From Lachnospiraceae bacterium (GTDB taxonomy: Bacteria > Bacillota > Clostridia > Lachnospirales > Lachnospiraceae): 34,156 nucleotides of DNA. The notes under the pieces are model-generated. The model was not told the DNA's origin and did not search any database. It saw only the letters and a program-made list of their open reading frames with translations. The stretch spans positions 1-34,156 of the forward strand of contig JAEEKN010000164.1 of assembly GCA_016282435.1 (NCBI GenBank), in the 5' to 3' direction. Below are positions 8,021 through 15,792 of this stretch, one piece after another. How positions within the stretch are numbered: the first letter of the stretch is position 1; the number at the start of each line of letters is the position of its first letter. The position numbers and the translations under genes were made by a program.

Positions 8021-8772
8021 TGAGTAAATTATATGAGAGACCGAAGTCGATTCTTCCTACCGCTTCATCATATTGCCCCGGCTGTCTTCATGCTACCGCT
8101 ACAAAGATCATAGCAGAAGCTATAGATGAACTTAAAGTCAGGGAAAAGGCAGTGTATGTTCTTCCTGTAGGCTGTTCTACTCAAGGGTTAGTTTCATGGG
8201 ATCTTGATATCATCGGTTCCGCACACGGAAGAGCACCGGCTGTTGCTACAGGTATTAAAAGATGCAGACCCGACTGTCTGGTATTCTGTTATCAGGGAGA
8301 CGGAGACTTAGCTTCCATAGGACTTGCCGAGATCCTTTCCTGTGCAAACAGGGGTGAGAATATCACAGTTATATTTGCAAACAACTCCATATTTGGAATG
8401 ACCGGCGGACAGATGGCTCCCACAACTCTTCTCGGACAGAAAGCTACTACCGCAGTGGATGGCAGAAACCTTCTGGGTACAGGTTATCCCTTAAAGATGT
8501 GTGAACTTATCAAGGAACTTGATGCTCCCAGATTTGTTACCCGTTGTACACTTCGTACACCTGCCGGAATAAAGCAGGCTAAAGCAGCTATTATCAAAGG
8601 ATTTAAGAATCAGCTGGAGAACAAGGGCTTTTCATTTATCGAGCTGCTTACTAACTGTCCCACAACATGGCACTGCGATCCCGTAAAGAGTCTTGAATTT
8701 ATGGAGAAACAGACAGAGAAGTATTTTGAGTGCAAAACATTTGTGGACAAGGAAGAGAGGTTTGGAGAATGA
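8020..8772 (+). CDS. 2-oxoacid:ferredoxin oxidoreductase beta subunit (TPP-binding)
   Basis: The 250-residue protein overlaps the alpha gene by one base and has AAAGGAGG ahead of its start. The TPP-Mg motif is clear: CYQGDGDLASIGLAE followed by FANNSIFGMTGGQ. Cysteines C19 and C22 (YCPGCLH), C52 (PVGCSTQG) and one near the C-terminus (TNCPTTWHC) fit the ligands of the proximal [4Fe-4S] cluster of beta subunits. It forms the catalytic core with the alpha subunit and passes electrons to the ferredoxin-like domain fused in the first gene of the operon. Length is normal for short beta subunits. Confidence 0.9.
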   Translation: MSKLYERPKSILPTASSYCPGCLHATATKIIAEAIDELKVREKAVYVLPVGCSTQGLVSWDLDIIGSAHGRAPAVATGIKRCRPDCLVFCYQGDGDLASIGLAEILSCANRGENITVIFANNSIFGMTGGQMAPTTLLGQKATTAVDGRNLLGTGYPLKMCELIKELDAPRFVTRCTLRTPAGIKQAKAAIIKGFKNQLENKGFSFIELLTNCPTTWHCDPVKSLEFMEKQTEKYFECKTFVDKEERFGE

Positions 8773-9560
8773 AATATTCATTACTTATTTCAGGTACCGG
8801 CGGACAGGGTGTTATGTCTGCAGGTGCTTCTTTGGCGGCTACTGCGGCAGCATTTGGATTTTCCACATTCGTTCCGTGGTACGGAGCTGCTCAGCGTGGC
8901 GGTATAGCAAAATGCACTGTTGTAATATCCGATAAGCCTATTCTTTCACCTCTTCCCGGAAAGTGCATGGGTATGATCGCCATGAGCGACGACGCATGCC
9001 AGAAGGGTCTTCAGGAGCTGGTACCCGATGGACTTGTCATCAGGAATTCGAGCAGGGCAAAGAGCAAGATCAGAAGCGGCGGAATATATCTTCTGGACGT
9101 TCCCGCAGATGACATGGCTAAAGAGATCGGTGATGTCAGAATGGCGAATATGATCCTGATCGGAGCGCTTTTAGGATTTACAAAGATGCTTCCAAAAGAG
9201 ATGGTACTGGCAGGACTCACCAAAAAGCTTGCAGGCAAGGGTGAACTTGTGGTACTTGCGAACCAGAAAGCATTGGAGGCAGGTTTTGAGTGGGGTGCTG
9301 ATAAAACACACCTTAAAAAGCTTGAGGCAAAGGAAAATAAGAACTCAAAATACAGCATCGAAAAGACTACTGTAGGTGAGATCCTGGATACTCCCGAACT
9401 TCGTGCCATAGTAGAGAAGATGTTCCCTCAGGTTCTGAACCATCCTCTGCTTGAAACCGGCAGAACATTTAAGTTTATAGATGCGGTTCCTTATATGAAG
9501 GATATGTTAAAACCTGAAGATCTTGACAACTTTAGTGATGCACTTGAGGAGATTGAGTGA
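8769..9560 (+). CDS. 2-oxoacid:ferredoxin oxidoreductase gamma subunit
   Basis: The start at 8769 (ATGA overlap with the beta stop) is preferred to the track start at 8730, since MKYSLLISGTGGQGVMSAG is the usual gamma N-terminus. The product has 263 residues. GTGGQGV and PWYGAAQRGGIAKCTVVIS are family hallmarks. This domain joins the alpha subunit and is thought to take part in CoA handling. A region after about residue 185 is longer than in the shortest gamma subunits (ELRAIVEKMFPQVL, FIDAVPYMKDM); its role is not known. It is the last gene of the four-gene unit, with 80 bases before the ligase gene. Confidence 0.87.
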   Translation: MKYSLLISGTGGQGVMSAGASLAATAAAFGFSTFVPWYGAAQRGGIAKCTVVISDKPILSPLPGKCMGMIAMSDDACQKGLQELVPDGLVIRNSSRAKSKIRSGGIYLLDVPADDMAKEIGDVRMANMILIGALLGFTKMLPKEMVLAGLTKKLAGKGELVVLANQKALEAGFEWGADKTHLKKLEAKENKNSKYSIEKTTVGEILDTPELRAIVEKMFPQVLNHPLLETGRTFKFIDAVPYMKDMLKPEDLDNFSDALEEIE

Positions 9561-9605
9561 TCGGATATATGATTATCCCGTGACATCCCAAGAATTGTCT
9601 ATAAT

Positions 9606-9632
9606 AAAAGGAGACAGCCGGAGTTTGGCTGT
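9606..9632 (+). promoter_or_regulatory. Ribosome site followed by hairpin ahead of the acyl-CoA ligase start
   Basis: AAAAGGAG (9606-9613) is 27 bases from the only usable ATG (9641), and a perfect ACAGCC/GGCTGT stem (9614-9632) fills most of the gap, with GGAG exposed in its loop. Either the hairpin brings the site close to the start codon or the loop GGAG is used. An in-frame stop at 9632 excludes earlier starts. Confidence 0.5.
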
Positions 9633-9640
9633 GAAAACAC

Positions 9641-11392
9641 ATGATAAGCTTTAGAAAGAAAGAAGATACCCGTGATATTTTTGAAAAACTATATAATACT
9701 GATTCAAACAGCGCGGGTACTATACTGAATTATTATGAGGGTACTATCTGCGACGCCCTGTTCAGGGCCGCAGATATTTATCCCGGTTATATAGCATACG
9801 AGTTTTTGGGAAGAAAAGTAAGCTACAAGAACATGAGGAAGCAGGTTGAGCTATGTGCCAAGGCACTTAAAAGTTCTGGCCTTCAGCCGGGAGAAAGCGT
9901 AACTATAGCGCTCCCGAACTGTCCTCAGGCACTGTGTCTGTTCTATGCGGTAAACCTCGCAGGCGGTGTAGCCAGTATGATCCATCCCTTATCCTCCGAG
10001 ATGGAGATAGAGTATTACTTAAAGACCTCCAGGTCTGTTATGGTAGTGACTCTGGATCAGCTCTTTGGCAAGTTCAAGAATATACTTGACAAGACAGAAG
10101 TAAGGCTCACCATCATCACAGGTATCCAGGACGGACTTGCATTCCCGAAGAATGTCGCATACAAAATGACAGCCGGAAGAAAAACAGAAAAGGTTGAAGA
10201 AACAGATTGTATTTTCCGCTGGCAGACATTTATGCAGCTCGGCAAAGATTATGAAGGACCTTACGCAGAAAGCCGTCTGGCACAAGATCCTGCGGTTATC
10301 CTGTTCTCGGGCGGAACTACCGGAACCACCAAAGGAGTTGTGCTGACCAATTACAACTTCAACGCCCAGGCCATCATGATAAAGGCTACGGTACCGGTCC
10401 TTTCACCCGGAGACAAATTTATAGCCGCTATGCCTATGTTCCACGGGTTCGGACTTGGAATCTGCATCCACTGCATGCTTTATGCAGGTGCCTGCAGCAT
10501 ACTGATACCCAGGTTTACGGCAAAGAGCTATGTGAAGCTGATATCCGAATCGAAGTGCTCGTATTTCGCAGGTGTGCCTACATTGTTTGAAGCAATACTC
10601 AGGGTTCCTCCGATCCATGGCCTTGATTTTTCAAATCTGAAAGGTATTTTCTCGGGTGGAGACAGTCTTTCGCCCGAACTTAAGGACAGATTTGATAAAT
10701 TCCTGGCAGATCATAATTCACCCGTACAGGTTCGTGAAGGTTACGGTGCGACGGAGACTCTGTCAGCATGCTGCCTGTCACCCAAGGAGGGTGCTAAGCG
10801 CGGAAGCATAGGTATTCCTTTCGCCGATATGGAGTTCAGAATCGTTGACCATGATACGGGCAAAGAGCTTCCTGTCGGAGAAACCGGAGAGATTATCATC
10901 AGCGGTCCTTTGATCATGAAGGAATATATCGGCAATCCCGAAGAAACAGCACAGACCTTAAGGGAGGACAAAAACGGAACCAGGTGGCTCTATACCGGAG
11001 ACCTTGGCATGATAGACGAAGACGGTTTTGTATTCTTTAAGGGAAGAGCAAAACGTATGATAATTGCTTCGGGATATAATGTTTATCCCAATCAGGTTGA
11101 GGCTGTTCTTGAGGAACATCCGAAGGTTGAGAAGTCCTGCGTTATCGGTGTGGCTGACAAATACAGGATGCAGAAGATCAAGGCTTTTGTGGTATTAAAG
11201 CAGAATGTTGAGCCGAATGAGGATACCAGAAAAGAACTCATGGAATACTGCAAGACCAAATTTGCTAAATATGCCAAACCAAATGAAATAGAATTTAGAG
11301 ACAGTCTTCCTACGACCAAAATCGGAAAAACCGATTTCAGAAAGCTGGAGGAAGAAGAGAAAATAGCCAGGGAAGCAAAGCAGGTAAGCTAA
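9641..11392 (+). CDS. Acyl-CoA ligase (class I adenylate-forming enzyme)
   Basis: A 583-residue enzyme of the AMP-dependent synthetase family. Core motifs in order: ILFSGGTTGTTKGVVLT (P-loop-like A3, about residue 220), MPMFHGFGLG, GYGATETLSACC (A5), YTGDLGMIDEDGFVFFKGR (A7), and near the end LPTTKIGKTDFRKL with the catalytic Lys. It activates a carboxylic acid with ATP and transfers it to CoA; the acid is unknown. Homologues include long-chain fatty acyl-CoA and O-succinylbenzoate-CoA ligases. Following an oxidoreductase that makes or uses acyl-CoA, a branched-chain or aryl acid is a reasonable guess. A patatin-like gene follows after 31 bases, so a lipid substrate is also possible. The start is fixed by an in-frame stop nine bases upstream. 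Confidence 0.85.
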   Translation: MISFRKKEDTRDIFEKLYNTDSNSAGTILNYYEGTICDALFRAADIYPGYIAYEFLGRKVSYKNMRKQVELCAKALKSSGLQPGESVTIALPNCPQALCLFYAVNLAGGVASMIHPLSSEMEIEYYLKTSRSVMVVTLDQLFGKFKNILDKTEVRLTIITGIQDGLAFPKNVAYKMTAGRKTEKVEETDCIFRWQTFMQLGKDYEGPYAESRLAQDPAVILFSGGTTGTTKGVVLTNYNFNAQAIMIKATVPVLSPGDKFIAAMPMFHGFGLGICIHCMLYAGACSILIPRFTAKSYVKLISESKCSYFAGVPTLFEAILRVPPIHGLDFSNLKGIFSGGDSLSPELKDRFDKFLADHNSPVQVREGYGATETLSACCLSPKEGAKRGSIGIPFADMEFRIVDHDTGKELPVGETGEIIISGPLIMKEYIGNPEETAQTLREDKNGTRWLYTGDLGMIDEDGFVFFKGRAKRMIIASGYNVYPNQVEAVLEEHPKVEKSCVIGVADKYRMQKIKAFVVLKQNVEPNEDTRKELMEYCKTKFAKYAKPNEIEFRDSLPTTKIGKTDFRKLEEEEKIAREAKQVS

Positions 11393-11423
11393 AAAAGTAT
11401 TAGTCTACCGGGAGGACAAAGCA

Positions 11424-12281
11424 ATGCTTGTTGACAGCGGTCTGGTATTGGAGGGAGGCGGAACCAGAGCCCTCTTTTCAGCCGGTATTTTAGATCGTTT
11501 AATAGAAAATAAAATATATTTTAAAAATGTCTATTCAGTATCAGCCAGTGCATATGTGGCCCTAAGCTATATATCAAAACAAAACGGCTGGTCCAGAAAC
11601 GCACTGCTGAATACTGTAGGGATCAGAAAACTGTTCTCGTGGTGGAACTTTTTTACCAGGGGATCGGTATATAACACGAAGCTTATGTTTTACCGCATTC
11701 CCAATGAAATACTGCCCATAGATTTTGATGAGTTTTTCAATTCTGGACAGAGACTTACCATGAGTATGACTGATCTTAGAACGGGAGAACCGGTCTATAT
11801 AAATGATTACAAGGACAAGGACTATCTGATGGATATGTGCTGTGCTTCAAATTCATTTCCGGTCATCACCCGTACAAGATTTATCGACGGAAGACCCATG
11901 ACCGACGGAGGAATGGCCGATGCTATTCCGATAAGGCGTGCGGTATCCGACGGGATGAAAAAGAATCTGATAATACTTACGCAGCAGAGCCGGTACAGGA
12001 AAAAACTGAAGACCAGTAAACTGATCACCACCAGATATTTCTGGCATAGGAACTTTGTAAAAACCATGAGGGAAAGACCGTACAAATACAATTCGGATCT
12101 GGATTTTGTGGAAGAACTCGTGCTTCAGAAACAGGCACTGGCCTATTATCCCGAGATAAGTCTGCCCAAACTTATAACCCGTGATCCAGTGAAGCTTAAC
12201 GAACTTTATGAGCATGGTTATGAAATGGGCAAAAAAGTAGTGGAAGAAGTAAAAGATTTTTTTGAGATTAAGGGAGAATAA
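11424..12281 (+). CDS. Patatin-like phospholipase family protein with altered nucleophile elbow
   Basis: GGGAGG at 11410-11415 supports the ATG. The 285-residue product has the patatin oxyanion segment LVLEGGGTRALFSAGILD and the catalytic Asp region MTDGGMADAIPIRRA. The nucleophile is expected in GxSxG, but the sequence reads SVSAS around Ser40: the Ser is kept while both Gly are Ser. Length and the tail (YHGYEMG-like pattern near HGYEMGKK) fit the YjjU-type branch. If active it would hydrolyse acyl esters of membrane lipids. The altered motif means activity is uncertain. It lies between the acyl-CoA ligase and an unknown membrane protein in one apparent operon. Confidence 0.82.
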   Translation: MLVDSGLVLEGGGTRALFSAGILDRLIENKIYFKNVYSVSASAYVALSYISKQNGWSRNALLNTVGIRKLFSWWNFFTRGSVYNTKLMFYRIPNEILPIDFDEFFNSGQRLTMSMTDLRTGEPVYINDYKDKDYLMDMCCASNSFPVITRTRFIDGRPMTDGGMADAIPIRRAVSDGMKKNLIILTQQSRYRKKLKTSKLITTRYFWHRNFVKTMRERPYKYNSDLDFVEELVLQKQALAYYPEISLPKLITRDPVKLNELYEHGYEMGKKVVEEVKDFFEIKGE

Positions 12282-13595
12282 ATGATTACGAAGCTTTTGA
12301 TCACCCTGAAATACGGTGAGACTAAAGTGAAAATGTACCTGATCGGTGTGATAGTCCTACTGATCGCAGGTCTGGTCCTCCTCATTTCGGGAATATCCGG
12401 GAACTCTCTGATATTCCTGGGGACGGGAGCGGTTCTGCTGATCGCAGGACTTCTTGTTATGTTTTCGTTTTCATTTGTTGATATTAATGTGGACCTTGAA
12501 AATAAAAACAAGGAGCCGAAACCCAAGAAATCAAAAGACAAAAAGGATAAAGAAAAAGAAGAAAAAAACAGCGAGTTCGACAAGAAGGAAGACGAGAACA
12601 TGGATATAGATTTTTCCATGCTTGAGGAAGATCTGTCGGATCTGGCTATAGGTGTGGGAAGCACCTTGCCCGGAGTAGGTAACTCTTCGAAAGAAGAAAA
12701 GGCAAAGGATGAAAAGAAGGATGGTTCCAAGAATTCGGAATCGGATGATGATCTGGAAGCGATGCTGAGAGAACGTGAGAGTGATGAATCATACGGTCTC
12801 GATGAGATTATGGCATATGATACAGGCGATGATGACAGGCCTTCTGCGAGCAGAAAGGAAGATGTGTATGAGGTAAAAAAGCCCACTGCCAAACAGATAA
12901 AAGCCCGGAAGAAGATGCTGAAAGTCAGAAAAGACGACAGAAGATATACACCTGTTTTTATCGATTCATGGAAAGAAGCCAGAGTTCTCCATACCCCTGC
13001 GTTTATTCAGGAAAAAGGAAGAATATGCAATATTATCCTTGTTGAGGGCGCGCTAAGAACAGAACTTATGCCCATGGGAGATTTCCTAAAAGTTACCTAT
13101 CAGAAAAACGTTGAGGAAAAATTTGCGGAGAGTTATGAAGAGATAAGAAACGATCCGGATGTAAACGTGATATTCGGAGATCTCCTTCCCTCGCTTTATC
13201 AGGGTACCGAAAGAGGAACTACGGATGCAATGTTTAAGAATCTGTATATCATGGGCGGAAAGATTGCTATTACCCCGAGATCTCTCAGAAAGATGTTCAA
13301 CAAGTTTGACTTTGAATTTGAAGTATTTGATTCGCTGAATATTCACGGAAAATATTCGGATTACTTCAAAGAAGCTTATGAGAGCCGTATTTTCTGGACG
13401 GACAATGTCATATCCCAGAATGATTATCAGGACAGGATCAGAAGAACCCTGCAGGCCATGGTCGATGACAAGGAACTTAAGAATGAAGATTTCGACAAGG
13501 ATGTTGAGCTTATGGTCAGATACAACCTGATCACCAGGGAATATGCCGATTATTACAAAGCCAGGAAAACGGATAACATAAAGATAAAGATTTAA
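12282..13595 (+). CDS. Membrane protein of unknown function with charged linker
   Basis: The ATG follows the patatin stop directly, with AAGGGAG inside the previous gene. Residues about 17-65 form two hydrophobic helices (YLIGVIVLLIAGLVLLISG and IFLGTGAVLLIAGLLVMF). Residues about 68-165 are a highly charged Lys/Glu/Asp linker, probably disordered. From about residue 200 a compact domain begins (KKPTAKQIKARKKMLKVRKDD) and runs to the end, with RRYTPVFIDSWKEARVLHTP, GALRTELMPMGDFLKV and NLYIMGGKIAITPRSLRKMF. I do not recognise this domain. The linker and C-terminal domain are probably cytoplasmic. The base composition and codon use look like the neighbours. Confidence 0.8.
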   Translation: MITKLLITLKYGETKVKMYLIGVIVLLIAGLVLLISGISGNSLIFLGTGAVLLIAGLLVMFSFSFVDINVDLENKNKEPKPKKSKDKKDKEKEEKNSEFDKKEDENMDIDFSMLEEDLSDLAIGVGSTLPGVGNSSKEEKAKDEKKDGSKNSESDDDLEAMLRERESDESYGLDEIMAYDTGDDDRPSASRKEDVYEVKKPTAKQIKARKKMLKVRKDDRRYTPVFIDSWKEARVLHTPAFIQEKGRICNIILVEGALRTELMPMGDFLKVTYQKNVEEKFAESYEEIRNDPDVNVIFGDLLPSLYQGTERGTTDAMFKNLYIMGGKIAITPRSLRKMFNKFDFEFEVFDSLNIHGKYSDYFKEAYESRIFWTDNVISQNDYQDRIRRTLQAMVDDKELKNEDFDKDVELMVRYNLITREYADYYKARKTDNIKIKI

Positions 13596-13606
13596 GAGGG
13601 TTTACC

Positions 13607-14227
13607 ATGGAAACGATTCAGATAGGAAAAATATACCGGCATTTTAAGGGCGGAATATATCAGGTTCTATGTACTGCGACACATACAGAGACAAACGAGA
13701 AGCTGGTGATCTATCAGGCACTTTACGGTAGTTTTCAGGTGTTTGCAAGACCTGCCTCGCAGTTTACTGAGGAGGTACCGGATTCTAAAGAAAATGTTAC
13801 AAAGCAGCGCTATAGGTTCGAGGAAGTAAAGGATGTGGAAAGTGTAAATGTTTCTGCAGGGAACATAAATACGGTACCGTCATCCGGTGACAGCGGGAAG
13901 AAGGCCGAAGTGGAAGGGTCGGTTGATCATACCGGTAATGATATCGGAAGTGATATGGCTGAAGACACAACAGAAAGTACAGCAGAAGACAAAGACATGG
14001 CAGGAGTTCCGTCACCGGTTATCATGCAGTTCTTAGACGCCGGATCATCAAAAGAGAAACTCGATATCATAAAGGCAAACTACAGTAAGATTGATGAAAG
14101 AACCATAACAAATATAGAGGTCAGTCTTGATATCATATCATCAAGCGATGATATCGATCAAAGAATCGGTTATGTTTGTGATGTATTAAGTACACGTTCA
14201 AGATTTGAAGACAGCAGACTACGATAA
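13607..14227 (+). CDS. DUF1653 protein with C-terminal extension
   Basis: AAGAGGG precedes the ATG by six bases, 11 bases after the membrane protein. Residues 1-60 are a DUF1653 domain (GKIYRHFKGGIYQVLCTATH, LVIYQALYGSFQVFARP), a small SH3-like fold of unknown role. Residues about 75-140 are low in complexity and acidic. The C-terminal 70 residues (VIMQFLDAGSSKEKLDIIKANYSK onward) form a helical domain I cannot name. It ends the operon and is followed by a shared bidirectional hairpin. Confidence 0.82.
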   Translation: METIQIGKIYRHFKGGIYQVLCTATHTETNEKLVIYQALYGSFQVFARPASQFTEEVPDSKENVTKQRYRFEEVKDVESVNVSAGNINTVPSSGDSGKKAEVEGSVDHTGNDIGSDMAEDTTESTAEDKDMAGVPSPVIMQFLDAGSSKEKLDIIKANYSKIDERTITNIEVSLDIISSSDDIDQRIGYVCDVLSTRSRFEDSRLR

Positions 14228-14228
14228 A

Positions 14229-14261
14229 AAATGCCTCGGATTTTCAAAATCCGGGGCATTT
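14229..14261. terminator. Bidirectional terminator between convergent genes
   Basis: A 16-base stem (AAATGCCTCGGATTTT against AAAATCCGGGGCATTT, one T-G pair) has a one-base centre. The A run on its left gives a good T tract for the minus-strand transcript; the plus-strand side has only a short TTT. Confidence 0.8.
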
Positions 14262-14285
14262 AATGTTAAATATATAACTTGCAGA

Positions 14286-14777
14286 TTATTTAATAAGAAG
14301 AGGCATGAACTGCATGAAAATTCCTATTGCTGTTATAAGAATTCCGGCAACAATACCTGTATTTCTTCCACCCTTTAATACTATATCGTAGAATTCATGA
14401 GGATCTGATGGATTTATAAATATGGTCACTACATCACCTTCATGAGGACGCCGCCAGTACATTCCAATTTTTTCGTATATGTCGTTGCTTGCTACGAACC
14501 TTTGCTCATTGAAGAAAAACTCATATGAGAAATTGTAACGTCTTCCGCCTTTGCCGCCGTATTTGGAATCTATCTCATAAATTCTGGCTTCTACAGGGAC
14601 GGTACAATTTTTTTTGATCAGGCTGTATTTATATGCCTTGGTATACAGCAGCCACCCTCCCATGATAATACATACAAGTCCCATGACTATGTAAAATCCG
14701 TTACCTGTGAAAAAACTGTTGGTACGATAAACGGTATAGGCCGGTACGTAATATGCAGGTGTTAGCATCTGAATCAT
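14286..14777 (-). CDS. DUF3592-type membrane protein
   Basis: A 163-residue protein, last of a three-gene minus-strand unit and three bases after the glycosyltransferase stop; AAAAGGAGAG supports the start. It has two hydrophobic helices (FYIVMGLVCIIMGGWLL and GIVAGILITAIGIFMQFMPLL) flanking a beta-rich region with YNFSYEFFFNEQRF and EGDVVTIFINPSDPHEFY, the DUF3592 arrangement. The function of the family is unknown; the soluble part probably faces outside. Confidence 0.8.
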   Translation of the reverse strand: MIQMLTPAYYVPAYTVYRTNSFFTGNGFYIVMGLVCIIMGGWLLYTKAYKYSLIKKNCTVPVEARIYEIDSKYGGKGGRRYNFSYEFFFNEQRFVASNDIYEKIGMYWRRPHEGDVVTIFINPSDPHEFYDIVLKGGRNTGIVAGILITAIGIFMQFMPLLIK

Positions 14778-14780
14778 AAA

Positions 14781-15779
14781 TCATCTCTCCTTTTGGTGTA
14801 TGGGATCGTTATCCTCTGTTTCCTTTACAATATACACCGGACGTTGTTTTATTTCCAGATATATTCTGGCGAGATACTGTCCCATAATTCCTAAGAAAAG
14901 CAGAATTATACCACCGAGCAGAAGCATCATGAGGTAGAGGGTCGGAAAACCGGCTACGGGATCTCCGAATATTATGGTTTTTATAAAATGAAATATACCC
15001 AAAAAGAAGGATACCAGACAGAAGATGATCCCGAGCCATGAGCATATTTTCAAAGGTACTTCGGAAAAACTTAAAATAGCGTCAAATGAATACGAGAGTA
15101 GTTTTCCACCGGACCATTTTGATTCTCCTGCAGGGCGTTCTCCCGTTTCAAAAGGAAGCCATTTGGTATTGAATCCCACCCAGTTGAATATGCCCTTTGA
15201 AAAACGGTTGGTCTCAGGCATCGACAGTATGGCGTTTATCATGGGGCGGTTCATGAGGCGGAAATCTGTGGCTCCATTCTTTATGTTCAGCTTTGACAGC
15301 CTGTTCATCAGCCTGAAAAACACTGAAGAAAAATGTCTTCTGAAGAACCCTTCTTTTTTCCTGTCATCCCTGTACATGGCTACCGAATCGTAGGGCCCGC
15401 TGCCGGTCGTATCGGAGTCGGAATCGGGTGTAGTGAGAGTATTGTACATCAGGGGCAGCAGTTCGGGCGGGTGCTGAAGGTCGGCATCCATTAGCACGGC
15501 ATAATCTCCTTTTGTATTTTTTAAGCCTGCCAGGATCCCTGCTTCTTTTCCGAAGTTTTTGGAAAACGAAACATAGCGGATGCTTTCGTCTCGCGCGTGA
15601 AAATCCCTTAAAATCTCAAGGGTTTTGTCTGTCGAACCGTCATCCACAAACAGCAATTCCGTATTTAATTCATGTTTTTCCTTTAGTTCCTTCCTGACAG
15701 GTGTGACTGCCTCGACGAACAAAGGCAATACCTCCTGCTCATTAAAACACGGAACAATGATAGTCAGAAGCTTGTCCAT
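14781..15779 (-). CDS. Family 2 glycosyltransferase, polyprenyl-phosphate type
   Basis: The 332-residue protein begins LLTIIVPCFNEQEVLP, with the GT-A motifs FVDDGSTDKTLEIL and LMDADLQHPPELL. The C-terminal 100 residues hold two membrane helices (LKICSWLGIIFCLVSFFLG and LYLMMLLLGGIILLFLGIMG) followed by QYLARIYLEIKQRPVYIV, the layout of GtrB/DPM1-like enzymes that charge undecaprenyl phosphate with a sugar. It would act on the inner face of the membrane and feed a cell-envelope glycosylation step; the sugar is unknown. GGAGAGAA precedes the ATG, 13 bases after the ABC-F stop. Confidence 0.87.
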   Translation of the reverse strand: MDKLLTIIVPCFNEQEVLPLFVEAVTPVRKELKEKHELNTELLFVDDGSTDKTLEILRDFHARDESIRYVSFSKNFGKEAGILAGLKNTKGDYAVLMDADLQHPPELLPLMYNTLTTPDSDSDTTGSGPYDSVAMYRDDRKKEGFFRRHFSSVFFRLMNRLSKLNIKNGATDFRLMNRPMINAILSMPETNRFSKGIFNWVGFNTKWLPFETGERPAGESKWSGGKLLSYSFDAILSFSEVPLKICSWLGIIFCLVSFFLGIFHFIKTIIFGDPVAGFPTLYLMMLLLGGIILLFLGIMGQYLARIYLEIKQRPVYIVKETEDNDPIHQKER

Positions 15780-15792
15780 ATTTCTCTCCGGG

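Noticed and set aside
9580-9605. Promoter-like GTGACA and TATAAT before the ligase gene
   Set aside because: The spacing is only 14 bases and no alternative -35 box fits, so it was not listed as a promoter.
12218-12892. 224-residue minus-strand ORF
   Set aside because: Its Ser/Phe-rich sequence is the complement of the Lys/Glu-rich linker of the plus-strand membrane protein.
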